DNA from: Blastopirellula sp.
GTDB lineage: Bacteria; Planctomycetota; Planctomycetia; Pirellulales; Pirellulaceae
Assembly: GCA_002733575.1 (NCBI GenBank)
Contig: NVWB01000033.1
Coordinates: forward strand, 1-42,811
Direction: 5' to 3'
DNA: 42,811 bases
Below the pieces are notes generated by a model, which did not search any database, was not told where the DNA came from, and saw only the letters and a program-made list of their open reading frames with translations. Position numbers and translations under genes: made by a program. Below are positions 1 through 11,100 of this stretch, piece after piece; the first letter of the stretch is position 1; every line of letters begins with the position of its first letter.

Positions 1-7
1 GTTTTAA

Positions 8-152
8 ACACAGAGGCACAGAGAAAACAGAGGATTGGATTTCAGACTTTATCTTGTAGATCATGTTCATCATTTCGAAAAAAAGATTCTCACGCGAAGC
101 CTCGAAGCCGCTAAGAGGTTTTGCTTCACACCTTCTTGGCGTCTTTGCGTGA
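8..152. repeat. Degenerate dispersed-repeat fragments
   Basis: Two motifs typical of a widespread intergenic repeat are visible. At 8-33 there is a purine-rich ACAGAGG/CACAGAG run. At 90-152 a short inverted-repeat unit starts with TCACGCGAAG and ends with CTTTGCGTGA, so the ends are imperfect complements around a core of roughly 20 bases. From memory, similar ACGCAAAGACGC and CACAGAGGACAC sequences are scattered through many environmental genomes. The copy here looks eroded and no coding sequence accompanies it. Confidence 0.45.
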
Positions 153-644
153 TTTATTTTTCGATTGTTTGAGGATTGTTTGTGACGCACAATAATCAAC
201 CATCGGCTCCAAACAGATTAACAAGGTATCTATCGGGTTTTAGAGACCGTAGCAAGAAGTGTTCGGTGGAGTTCAGCGAGAAGTGTCAAATAATTATATA
301 TTTTTTGCCGCCAATTCTTAGCTATCGAAGATTGCCCTGAATTCCTGCGATCTTCTTAAAACGATTGAATCGATTGCACTGGTGCCTTTGGGTAGTTTTG
401 CCAGAGATAACCTGGGTATTCAATCGCATCTTCTTGGTTAGAACGATTACTCTGATTATTTCCATTATACAAATTTACTTACCTTGTTTGAGAGAATATA
501 CATTTGTTAAGGAACGATGTTTTATTGATTCATTGCGGTGAACCACAACCTATATTTCAAAACGGATAAGTCGTTATGTGCCATATAGATGGCATCAATT
601 CGGCATTCAGATTTACGATTTATGTACCTGTGATTAATTGAAAT
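153..644. other. Gene-free leader upstream of the giant-protein operon
   Basis: No convincing open reading frame is present on either strand. The stretch is AT-rich, especially around 290-310 and 440-510, and should hold the promoter of the 645-14413 unit, but I cannot pick a convincing -35/-10 pair. One short inverted repeat lies about 50 bases before the first gene and is listed separately. Confidence 0.5.
579..594. promoter_or_regulatory. Inverted repeat upstream of the first operon gene
   Basis: TGCCAT (579-584) and ATGGCA (589-594) form a perfect 6-4-6 inverted repeat, 50 bases before the ATG at 645. It could be an operator half-site pair or a leader hairpin. It is short enough to arise by chance, and no regulator gene is adjacent. 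Confidence 0.25.
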
Positions 645-1544
645 ATGTTCCCCGTATCCTTCCCTAATACTATTCGAAAATGGGTTTGCTTCTGCATTCT
701 CCTTAGCGGCGGTGTTTTACCAACATCCGTTATGGCACGGGATGTTATTAGCTTTACCAAACCGTATCACGACATCGATATCGCTGTTTCTGAAATGGGA
801 ATCATCACACAAGTCTTAGTGAAAGAGGGCGATGTTGTTACCAAGGGACAACTTCTGGCCAAGCTTGATGACACCGAGGCAATTGCAAAATTAAAGATCG
901 CCGAAAAAGCGAAAGAAGCACGCGGTCAGATCGAGGCCGCTGAAGTTGAACTGAAATTGCAATCGAGTGTTGTAAAAAAGACACAAGAACTATTTCGCAA
1001 TAATCACGCAGAGCAATTCGAGCTAGATCGCGCGATTTCTAGAGAGAGTGTTTTACAAGCAAACTTAAAGACACTGCTTGAAGACATTGAAATCAAGAAG
1101 CTTGAATATGAACGCGCGAAGATTCAATTGCGAAGGCGTCAGCTATTCTCTCCAATTGACGGAATCGTGACTGAAATCTATTTCGATCAAGGCGAGTACG
1201 TTTCGTTAAATCAACCAGCCATACTGAAAGTGGTACAGCTTGATCCACTGCTGGTTATCTTTTCTGTGCCTGTACATTTAACGAACCGGATTTCAGTCGG
1301 GGGGCCGGTGGATGTACAATTTACCGGTTCAAAGCAAACAGTCAAAGGCCATGTTGAATTCATTTCCCCGACAGTTGATCCACAAAGCGCGGAGACCCGA
1401 GTTCGTGTTCGCATTCCGAATCCAAAAAACAAATTAAGATGCGGGGCCGAATGTAAATTAATACTTCGTGATAAATCCAAGCCCATTGTAAACCTTGTTA
1501 TTCCAGAGAGTAGCAGGCAGTACGATGTGCGGTTTGAAAAATAA
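645..1544 (+). CDS. HlyD/RND-type periplasmic adaptor (membrane fusion protein)
   Basis: A 299-residue protein with an N-terminal hydrophobic signal segment (about residues 11-30, ending near VMA-RD). A lipoyl-like half motif follows (residues about 47-78, containing VKEGDVVTKGQLLAKLDD), then a coiled-coil hairpin of charged helices (about 80-165), a second lipoyl half (LFSPIDGIVTEI) and a beta-barrel (about 195-270). This is the standard order of adaptor subunits that bridge inner-membrane transporters and an outer-membrane channel in tripartite systems. It is shorter than most RND adaptors, so the membrane-proximal domain is reduced. The start has no clear Shine-Dalgarno, but the signal peptide supports it. 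It opens a five-gene unit; the next gene starts 15 bases downstream behind a strong GGAGG. No transporter or TolC gene is adjacent, so its partner may be the M50 fusion protein two genes on (inference). Confidence 0.85.
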   Translation: MFPVSFPNTIRKWVCFCILLSGGVLPTSVMARDVISFTKPYHDIDIAVSEMGIITQVLVKEGDVVTKGQLLAKLDDTEAIAKLKIAEKAKEARGQIEAAEVELKLQSSVVKKTQELFRNNHAEQFELDRAISRESVLQANLKTLLEDIEIKKLEYERAKIQLRRRQLFSPIDGIVTEIYFDQGEYVSLNQPAILKVVQLDPLLVIFSVPVHLTNRISVGGPVDVQFTGSKQTVKGHVEFISPTVDPQSAETRVRVRIPNPKNKLRCGAECKLILRDKSKPIVNLVIPESSRQYDVRFEK

Positions 1545-1559
1545 CCCCTTGGAGGAAAA

Positions 1560-3011
1560 ATGAGTACCAACACCATTGAAGATCAATTGATAGCCGCAAT
1601 TGAAGATTTCCCTCAGATTCAGCAAGCCGCTCATTCACCAGAGCTGCAACGCTTACAACATCAACTTGAGCAGATGGCCGCTTTGATCGATTTGATCTCT
1701 CAAATTGAATCCGCCTCTACTTCTCAACAAGCATGTCAACAACTGACCGATTATTTGCAAACCTATTTAGGCGTTCGTCAGGTGACTGTTGGCTTGTGTG
1801 CTTCAAATACCCGGCACTGTACAGTTACCGCGATCTCTGGAATGAACTCCATCAACATGCGTGACAATCGAGTCACCATGGCTCAAGCTGTTTTACAGGA
1901 ATCAATCGCGGTTGATGAATTTGCCGCTTGGCCAGTGACAGAGAATACCAGAAGAGCAGGCTTATTAGCGCACAAGCAGTATGCGACTGAGTTTGGCAGC
2001 AACAAACTGTACAGCAGTCCTCTTCGAGATTCCCAAGGGAAGATCGTTGGTGCATGGATGTTCTCTGGAGTAGCAGAGAACATGGATGACACTCAGATTC
2101 AACGCTTTATCAAGGCTGCCCAATCACCCGTTGCTTCGGCAATCGGTCTTGTAGGTCGAACTCAAAAAGGCTGGTTGCTTCAATCGGTTCAAAGCTTGCT
2201 TGAGCAAGCCATTCAAAAACGGGGTCTCTCTTTAGGACTACTAATGGCCTGCCTGAGTGCCGCACTCTGGATTCCAGTCCATTATCAATCAAAATGTAGT
2301 TGCGTTGTTGAGCCTGTGGAACGCCGGTTTGTGGTTGCCCCATTTGCCGGTCTGTTGGATGAAGTCTTAGTGCTACCAGGTCAACTGGTCGAGCAAGGGC
2401 AATTGTTAGCTAAACTCGACACGCATGATGTACAAGTTCAGATTGATCAGATGCAAGCGAAGATTCTTCAAGCAGAGAAGGAACGAGACGAATACTTGGC
2501 ATCTGAAATCTTTGGGAAAGCAAAAGTTGCACAGTACGAAGTACAAAGCCTGACATTAGATTTGGACTTGCTGCATCTAAAAAAACAAGAATTAGAGCTT
2601 CGTAGTCCCATCTCAGGTTATGTTGTGAGTGGTGATCTGGAAGATGCTGAAGGAATGCACCTTGAGCAGGGACAAACTTTGTTTGAAGTAGCCCCGCTAG
2701 ATCAAATGACCATTGAAGTGGCGATTCCAGAAGAGGATTACTCCTACATTCGACCAGAGATGCCTGTTCGCGTTCGACTCGATGCGTTTCCCTTACGCTT
2801 AATCGAAGCAACGATCCAAAGCATTCACCCTCGATCTGAAATTGTTGACGATAAGAATGTGTTCGTGGCAAAAGTTCTGTTAGATGATTCAGAGATTGGC
2901 CTTAGCCCTGGACTGCACGGTACAGCACGCATTCAAGCAGACCGTTATCCTTTGGGTTGGAATCTATTTCGTCGTCCTTATGCAGCCACTTTGAATTGGC
3001 TAGGGTGGTGA
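1560..3011 (+). CDS. GAF domain-transmembrane-HlyD adaptor fusion
   Basis: A 483-residue protein. Residues about 42-190 read as a GAF-type sensory domain, starting LIDLISQIESAS and ending near GKIVGAWMFSG. One membrane helix follows (about 222-241, GLSLGLLMACLSAALWIPV). The rest is a HlyD-like adaptor with a lipoyl half (VEQGQLLAKLDTHD, about 277-290), a short coiled coil, the second half (LRSPISGYVVSG) and a beta-barrel. The topology implies a cytoplasmic sensor joined to a periplasmic adaptor, an uncommon arrangement. GGAGG at 1551-1555 sits four bases before the ATG and fixes the start. The stop is three bases before the next gene, so the two are surely co-transcribed. The GAF ligand is unknown. 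An alternative is that the GAF-like region is only a structural scaffold. Confidence 0.8.
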   Translation: MSTNTIEDQLIAAIEDFPQIQQAAHSPELQRLQHQLEQMAALIDLISQIESASTSQQACQQLTDYLQTYLGVRQVTVGLCASNTRHCTVTAISGMNSINMRDNRVTMAQAVLQESIAVDEFAAWPVTENTRRAGLLAHKQYATEFGSNKLYSSPLRDSQGKIVGAWMFSGVAENMDDTQIQRFIKAAQSPVASAIGLVGRTQKGWLLQSVQSLLEQAIQKRGLSLGLLMACLSAALWIPVHYQSKCSCVVEPVERRFVVAPFAGLLDEVLVLPGQLVEQGQLLAKLDTHDVQVQIDQMQAKILQAEKERDEYLASEIFGKAKVAQYEVQSLTLDLDLLHLKKQELELRSPISGYVVSGDLEDAEGMHLEQGQTLFEVAPLDQMTIEVAIPEEDYSYIRPEMPVRVRLDAFPLRLIEATIQSIHPRSEIVDDKNVFVAKVLLDDSEIGLSPGLHGTARIQADRYPLGWNLFRRPYAATLNWLGW

Positions 3012-3014
3012 TCG

Positions 3015-5183
3015 ATGGAAGGCATGGCCGATTTTGCCAGTCGTGACCTCTTGGGATCACAGCTTACGCTCTCCGATGAATTGATCTTCACACCTCAAAT
3101 TCATGGAGAAGAAATTTACTATCACTTAGAAGTTCCATCGGAAGGAATATTCTACAGTGTTGGCTATTCTGAATATGTGTTCATTTCACTGCTGGATGGC
3201 AATACTTCGGTCGCTCAAGCGATTACGGAAACGGCAAGAACTTTGGGCTCTCAAGCCTTGAGTCAGCATCAAGGTTCTCAGACTGCCAAATGGTTGATTG
3301 ACAATAACTTAGTCCGTTTTTCCAACTCAGCCTCTGGATCAATTATGGGCAAGTCAAAGAACCAGAGCCTCGTTCAAAGAATGAATCCGTTTTGGATGAA
3401 GTGGTCGCTGGGATCACCAGATCGATTGTTATCGTTTTTGAGCCTGTTATTTGGTTGGCTGTTCTCCGTTCCAGCAACGCTGCTGGGAATTGGTATTATC
3501 TTGTTCGGAGCAGGTTCGCTGTTTTCAAACTGGAATGAGTTTTCAGCAAATGTGAACGGCATACTTTCATCCAATAATTGGTTGTATCTAGCACTTGCCT
3601 GGGTCGTATTGAAAGTGGTTCATGAGCTTGGACATGGAATTGCCTGTAAATACTACGGTGGAGAAGTACGCGACACAGGTCTAATCTTCATCCTATTTGC
3701 TCCGCTGGCGTATGTTGACGTGACTTCGTGCTGGCGGTTTTCATCCAAGTGGCAGCGTATTCATGTCGCCGCAGCGGGCATGTATGTTGAACTGATTGTG
3801 GCAGCAGTTGCTGCGATTATATTGAGCCAGGGAGCCTCGCCAGTTACTCAGAACTTTCTACAAAACTTGATAGTAATGGCAAGTGTTTCAACACTGGTAT
3901 TCAATGCCAATCCATTAATGCGGTTTGATGGCTATTATATTTTCTCAGACTTATTTGAAATTCCGAATCTGGCCTCTGAAGCGAATCGATATCTCACTGG
4001 TCTACTCAAGCGAGTATTCTATGGAGTAAAAATACAACCTTTGCGAATCTTAGGATTCCGACTGTGGTGTATCAGAGTTTACAGCATTGCGAGTGCTGTA
4101 TGGCGTCTGTTGATTTGTGTTTCGCTAACCACTGCGGCTTCCGTGCTATTTAGTGGAGCAGGTGTGGTTTTAGCAGTGCTGGGAATTGTGATCTGGTTTG
4201 TTGTGCCTTGCTTCCGATTACTGGCCAATTTACAGCAACAGCTCTATGAATCGCCAACCACTTTTGTTCGTAGCCTGACTGTGACTGGAACGATTGCTTT
4301 GGTCCTGATCGCAACCTGGAACTGGTTGCCCTGGCCAGCAGAAATGACCGCACCGGTGATTGTTGAGTATTCAGATTTGGCAACGATCCGTAGCGAGTCT
4401 GCTGGTTTTGTAACGCGAATCAACGTGCGAGATGGTCAGTATGTTAATGAAGGTGATTTACTGCTTCAACTGAGGAATGGTGAACTGGAATCTCGCACAA
4501 AAAATCTTCAAATCGATTTGCAACGTAAAGAATCACTCCATCGAATTACTTTGAGCCAAGCCAACTCGGCTCTTGCTCAGGTGGCAGAACGAAATGTTCA
4601 AGCGGCGGAAGTCCGTTTAACCGAAGCGAAACGACAGGTCAATGCACTCGCTGTTCGGGCCGATACTTCCGGTAAAATCATTGCCCGTAATTTGGAACAG
4701 AAAATCGGAACTTATCTTCAACAAGGCGATGCCATTCTGGCCATTGGCAATGAACAGAGCAAAGAACTGTTGGTTTCGATTGGACAAGAAGAAATTGAAA
4801 AAGTTCTACCGCAGATTGGACAACTGACGAACTTCAGAGTCTCAGGCACTGCTATGCAGAGTGGAAAGTTAGATCGTATTGATCCTCGTGCCTCGGTAAA
4901 CCTGCCTCATCCTGCAATGAGTACTGCAAACGGTGGTCCCTTATCAATTTCATTGAAACGTACAGCAAACAGTGGACAGCAATTAGTCGTTCCTCGTTTT
5001 CGTGGAGTGATTGCCCTGCCTACTGAAATCAGTTCTACGTTGGGTGCCGGTGAACAAGGTCAAGCGATGTTTGGTTTGCGGCAAGAAAGCGTCGGGGAGT
5101 ATTTGTCGGTCAAAATCTACTATTGGTTTGAATCCATTTTGAAACCATCACCCGGAAATAGGCATTCCTCTAGTTCGAGTTAA
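3015..5183 (+). CDS. M50 (site-2 protease-like) metalloprotease with PqqD-like and lipoyl/HlyD domains
   Basis: A 722-residue polytopic membrane protein. Residues 1-103 resemble a PqqD-like peptide-binding domain. Residues about 135-430 form a multi-helix M50 core with zinc motif HELGH (H203, E204, H207) and a second site NPLMRFDGYY (N299 to Y308, likely metal ligand D305). After further helices, residues about 455-490 carry a lipoyl-like motif (VNEGDLLLQL), with an HlyD-like hairpin and barrel to the C terminus. Site-2 proteases cleave substrates within membranes; this branch, fused to an adaptor, is associated with efflux-like gene clusters. It lies between the two adaptors and the giant protein, three bases from each neighbour. 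I infer that it processes or escorts the giant protein. A second ATG at 3024 is a possible alternative start. Confidence 0.87.
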   Translation: MEGMADFASRDLLGSQLTLSDELIFTPQIHGEEIYYHLEVPSEGIFYSVGYSEYVFISLLDGNTSVAQAITETARTLGSQALSQHQGSQTAKWLIDNNLVRFSNSASGSIMGKSKNQSLVQRMNPFWMKWSLGSPDRLLSFLSLLFGWLFSVPATLLGIGIILFGAGSLFSNWNEFSANVNGILSSNNWLYLALAWVVLKVVHELGHGIACKYYGGEVRDTGLIFILFAPLAYVDVTSCWRFSSKWQRIHVAAAGMYVELIVAAVAAIILSQGASPVTQNFLQNLIVMASVSTLVFNANPLMRFDGYYIFSDLFEIPNLASEANRYLTGLLKRVFYGVKIQPLRILGFRLWCIRVYSIASAVWRLLICVSLTTAASVLFSGAGVVLAVLGIVIWFVVPCFRLLANLQQQLYESPTTFVRSLTVTGTIALVLIATWNWLPWPAEMTAPVIVEYSDLATIRSESAGFVTRINVRDGQYVNEGDLLLQLRNGELESRTKNLQIDLQRKESLHRITLSQANSALAQVAERNVQAAEVRLTEAKRQVNALAVRADTSGKIIARNLEQKIGTYLQQGDAILAIGNEQSKELLVSIGQEEIEKVLPQIGQLTNFRVSGTAMQSGKLDRIDPRASVNLPHPAMSTANGGPLSISLKRTANSGQQLVVPRFRGVIALPTEISSTLGAGEQGQAMFGLRQESVGEYLSVKIYYWFESILKPSPGNRHSSSSS

Positions 5184-5185
5184 TC

Positions 5186-8100
5186 ATGGGTCTTCGCAAT
5201 CAGTTAATCCGAATCCAGCTTGCTTTTAGCGAGGTCCACGACCTCGTTAAGCGTTCGTTTCGTGTCAATGAAGCGAATTCATCCAGTTCGCACCTTACGC
5301 AACTCGAAGAACGGGTGATGCTCAGTGCAACGCCTCTGGCTGTGGTCGATTGCCCTGAAGATAATGCGGCGGAAGAGCCAGAAGCTGAAGTTTGTGTAGA
5401 GTGTCCACAGAGTGAGGATGTAAGAACAGAAGATGAGATGCTCTCTTCCATCGAGAGTCTTGACGAGCAAATGTCCTCGTTACTCAATGAGTCGACTGAT
5501 CCGCTAGATATCGTTCTGATTGATTCGAGTCTGACTGATGTCGATGTTTTGGTCGATGCGGTCGATGAATCCGCTATCGTTCTTCTGTACGATGGTGTCA
5601 ATGGCATGATCATTGATGTGTTGGCACAAGTTGAAGCACTGTCCGAGACCAGCGGAAGCGAGATTGCTTCGCTGTCGATCCTTTCTCATGGTGATGGCGG
5701 GCAATTCGATCTAGGCGGGCAAGTTGTCACGACGGAGATGACTGCCGAACAAGAATCGGCATGGAGGTCGCTTGCCGATAACTTCACCGACGATGCAAAT
5801 ATCTATGTCTACGGTTGTGAAGTCGTCGATGGTAGCGGTGAAGGCCAGCAACTACTTGATGCTTTATCCCTTTTAACTGGCACCGAAGTCTATGGTTCGA
5901 TTGATACAACTGGCCTCGGCGGCGATTGGGATCTTGAAGCCGTCTCGATTGGCGGCGAAGACGAACTGGCTGAGGGTGTCATCGTACCGTTTGATGAGGC
6001 CGCTTTGTCGACTTATGAAGGCACACTGGCCGTATCCAATCTCGTGGCCCATTGGACATTCGACGATGGCAGCGGACAAACCCTGACGGACATCAGCGGG
6101 AACGGCAATGATGGGACTTTGGGTAGTACGAGCGGTTCAGGTTCCAATGACCCTACTTGGACTGTTGACGGCACCCGGGGAAGTGTCTTGACTTTCGATG
6201 GAATTGATGATTACGTAAGCGGGGTCGCTGATTCTCCGGCCGGAGACTTCACGATTGCAGGTTGGGGCAATACGACAAGTGGAGGCATTAGTGGATTTCA
6301 TGCTCTTTATTCAGCTGACACAGAAATCTGGTTAGGTGTCGGTACTAACTTTGGAGCTATCTACCTGTATGTTGGAGGATCTGACGGTTACCTTCGGTCA
6401 GCAGATAGTACTTGGACTGAAGACACCTGGCATCATCTAGCTGGTAGTTGGGATGGAACAACGGCCCATGTCTATCTTGATGGTGTTGAAATTATGATGT
6501 CCACTTTTGGCACTCTCAATGATCCAGTAGCTACCACAGCTGTGATTGGTGTTTGGTCTGTCAGTTTATCTGATGACTTATGGCACGGTTCGATTGACGA
6601 CCTGGCCATCTTCGATGAGGCACTCGATAGTACGACAATCAACAAACTGGCCAACGACAGTCCTTTCGCGGTCGATTCGACACTGTCCACCGACGAAAGC
6701 GTTGACGTGACAACCGGCGATGTGTTCTCAACCAGTTTTGAGCCCAACGGCGATACGCTCTCAATTGACTCGTACAGCCAAGGCACTGATGGCACGGTCA
6801 CATATAATAACGACGGTACATTCACTTATACACCCGATGCGAACTTCTACGGTGTCGACACGTTCACTTATACAATTACCGATGGCAACAGCAATACCGA
6901 TACTGCTACTATTACGGTGACAGTCAATGATGTTGCCCCGACGATTACATCACGGGAAACTGTTGATGCTGATAACGATGGGCAGATTGACCAGATCAAG
7001 ATCACTACCGATCAGAATTTGGACGATGACTTTTCTGGACTGACCATCACAGTAGCTGGCTACACTGTGACCGGTTATTCAAGCGACATTGCCAACGATA
7101 ACATTTTCTATGTCGATTTGACTGAAAGTGGCACGCCAGATACCGGTGCTGTTCCACTTGTTACGGTGACGGTGAACACGACCTTGAGTGATGCCACTGG
7201 AAACAGCATTGCCGTGGCCGCTGGCGTAGCAGCGGCGGATAAGGCCGCTCCGGTGGTTGTGAGCATGGTCATGTCAGACACGGCCCTAATAGCGGGCGAG
7301 ACGTCGACTTTGACAGTGACTTATTCCGAGGCAGTGCAGGCTGCCAGCGGACTCATGCCTCAGAACGGCACGCTCTCGGTGGCCACCACCGCAGATGGCG
7401 GTGTGACATGGACCAGCACGTTCACACCGACCGATGGCATCGTGGACCCCACGAATCTGATCTTTCTAGTCGGGACGCAGAAAGACCTTGCAAACAATTC
7501 TGTATTTGTGGTAGAGGCAACGAGCAACTACACGATTGAGACCACCACACCAACTATCACCGCGCGGGAAACGATCGATAGTGACAGCGACGGCCAAATC
7601 GACCAGATCAAGATCACCACCAGTGAGAATCTGGACGATGATTTCAGCGGTCTAACAATAACCGTGGCCGGCTACACAGTGACCGGTTATTCGAGCGATA
7701 TTGCCAACGACAACATTTTCTATGTCAACCTGACTGAAAGCTTTACGCCAGATACTGGTATCACTCCAACCGTCACGGTGACTTCGAACACAACCCTAAG
7801 CGATGCCAGTGGCAACAACATTACCGTAGACGCAGGGGTGACGGCCACCGACAAAGCGGCGGCAGTGATCGTCAGCGCCACTGCGACAGTAGGCTCCACC
7901 GAATTGACCGTTACGTTTAGTGAAGCAGTCGATACATCGAACGCCGGCGTGGGTAACTTGTTAGCCAGTGATTTCGGCTTCGTCAATGTCTCGGGCGACG
8001 GTGCGACTTCGATCAGTTCAATAGGCGGCGATGCCGATGGCACCGATAACGTCGTCACGATCACGCTCGACACACCGTTTGTCGCGAGTGACTTCAACAC

Positions 8101-11100
8101 GGATACCATCGCAGCGGCAGCTGGCCAGATTTACGATTTGGCAGATATTGCCGTTGACACCACGGCGGTGACAATTACCAACACCGATGTTAAGGCACCT
8201 ACGATCACAACGCGCGAAACAATCGACGCTGATAGTGACGGTCAGATTGACCAGATCAAGATTACCACTGACGAGAATTTGAATGATGACTTCAGCGGTT
8301 TAACCATCACAGTCGCTGGCTATACCGTGACCAGCTATTCAAGCGACATTGCCAACGACAACATCTTCTATGTCAACCTGACCGAAAGTGGGACATCGGA
8401 TACTGGTGTCATTCCTACAGTAACATTGACGGCGAACACAACACTAAGCGATGTTAGTAATAATAACATTGATTTAGATTACAACTGGTGGGATACCGAC
8501 TGGCAAAACCGAACCAAGATCACCTTTAATAATTCCAACAGTAGTGTGGATTTATCCGACTTCCCGGTCTTAATTTCACTAACCGGAACGAACATCGACT
8601 TCGACAAGATTAAAGCCGATGGTGCTGATATCCGATTCGTCGATAACGATGGAACGCTACTGAACTACCAGATCGAATCTTGGGACGATGGCACCGAAAC
8701 CGCGAGCATTTGGGTCAAAGTTCAGCAGCTTGATCAGGCATCCAACACCGACTTTATTCACCTGTATTATAACAACGGGGCTGCCTCGGATGCTCAGAAT
8801 GCAGCGGGCGTATGGGGGGCCAATTATTCGGCTGTACTCCATCTCAATGAGACGGTTACCGATGGAGACACTTCTGGAACTCATATCGACTCTACCGGCA
8901 CGAACACCGCCAGTCAGAATTACAATGATGATATCACGGGCCTAATCGGACAAGGTCAATACTTTGACGGAACGGATGACTATATCGTAATTGACGATGA
9001 CGATAGTCTCAGTTTTGGCAATGGATCAACAGATAGCCCCTTTTCGCTATCGGCCTGGATAAATCGCGACAGTGGGGGTGACCGAGGTGTCATCCTATCC
9101 AAAGACAATTTCACGAATGTGGAGTATGAGTTCTGGGTAGGTGGATCAGATAAGTTGAATTTTAATCTGCATGACAGCGGCGGTGATATACTCTCCGTCA
9201 AATCCAGCGTTCTCATTGGCACAGACTGGACACACGTGACAGCCACTTACGATGGTAGTGGCAATATCAGTGGACTGAAGTTGTATGTCGATGGACAGGA
9301 AGTCGCCGTGACTGACACATCTTCAGGTGTCTATGACGCCATGTCAAACACAAGCTACAACCTAAATATCGGCGAGGGAGGCTACACAGATGACTACGAT
9401 TTCGATGGCATCATCGACGAAGTACGTGTATCGAGCACAGAACGTTCGGCAGACTGGATCGAAGCCTCGTATCTGTCACAAAGTGGGTTATTCACTTTTA
9501 CGAATTTCGGTAACGAACAATTGCAGTTATCGACAGCGGACAGCGCTGTACCTGTTGTAAGCATCACGCGTGACGATGCCAACCCAACCAATGCCAGTTC
9601 CGTTGTGTTCAGTGTCGACTTCAGTGAAGATGTGACCAATGTCGATGTATCAGACTTTGAATTGGCCCTCTCTGGCGTAACCGCCAATTCCATGATTACC
9701 CTTGGGAATGCCGGTGACAGTGATGATTCGACCTATACGATTACAGTCGATACCGTGGCCGGTAATGGAACTCTCGGACTCGATATCGCAGGCGGTAACA
9801 ACATAACTGATTTAGCCACCAATTCGTTGAGTTCAACACTGAATGCTGATGAAGAATATACGATTGACAACATCGATCCTACCGTATCAATCACACGTGA
9901 CGATGCCAATCCTACCAATGCCTTGACAGTTCACTTCAGTGTTGACTTTAGCGAAGACGTGACGGGAGTTGATGCAAGCGATTTTGATTTATCTCTCAGT
10001 GGAGTCACTGCCAACTCTGTAGTGGTTGTCAGTGATGCAGGTGATAGCGATGCTTCAACCTATACAATCACGGTCAACAATATCGCCGGCAACGGCCAAC
10101 TTGGATTAGAACTTAGTGGAAGCCACAACATCACTGATATGGCAACGAATACAGTCGATTCAACACCGCCCGTAGATGAAGAATACGATGCGATTGACAA
10201 TACGAAACCAACGGTGGCCATCACACGGGATGATGCCAATCCAACTAATGCAAACTCGGTCGTCTTTAGTGTTGATTTCAGTGAAAATGTAACTGGAGTC
10301 GATGCGGCAGACTTCACGCTGGCTCTATCTGGTGTCACCACCAATAATACCATCGTGATTGGCGATGCTGGGGATTCAGACATTTCAACCTATACCGTGA
10401 CCGTGAGTATGATTGACGGAAACGGTACGCTTGCTTTAAACATTGCTGGAAGCAACAACATCAAGGATATTGCTACCAATACGCTTGATCTAACACCCAC
10501 GACTAACGAAAACTACGACATCGACAATATCGCACCAACAGTTACCTCCATCGAAACCGTCGACATTGATAGCGATGGATACATTGATGCAATTCACATC
10601 ACGTTCTCTGAAGCGGTTGACGACTCGACCATCAATACCAATGACTGGAACATTACAGGAGTAACCGGAGCGGCATTTAGTTCGACCACGAATAGCGACA
10701 CGGCCAATGATACCGATATCTATATTACATTCACCGATGCAGTGCTCGATACTGGAATCACTCCGAATGTTTCGTACGCTCAAGGCACTCTTGCGGACCC
10801 TAGCGGAAATCTACTCGCTTCAAACAATCCATTTACCGGTATCGCGACAACCTCAGACAAAGCCGCACCGGTGATAACGGCTTCACAAAGCTTTAACATC
10901 TCTGAACTAGCTGCCAACATGGCCAGCGTCGGCACAGTAGCGACTACCGAATCTGGGGCATTGCAAGATTGGACAATCACCGCCGGGAATGGTGATAACA
11001 TCTTCGCAATCAATTCCACTTCGGGTGAAATCACCATCGCCGATAACACCAATCTCAACTACGAAGCTACCACTAGCTACACACTCAGCATTTCGCTAAG

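Noticed and set aside
2410..2871. 153-codon minus-strand frame inside the GAF-HlyD gene
   Set aside because: Shadow of a clear plus-strand gene with domain matches; no independent signals.
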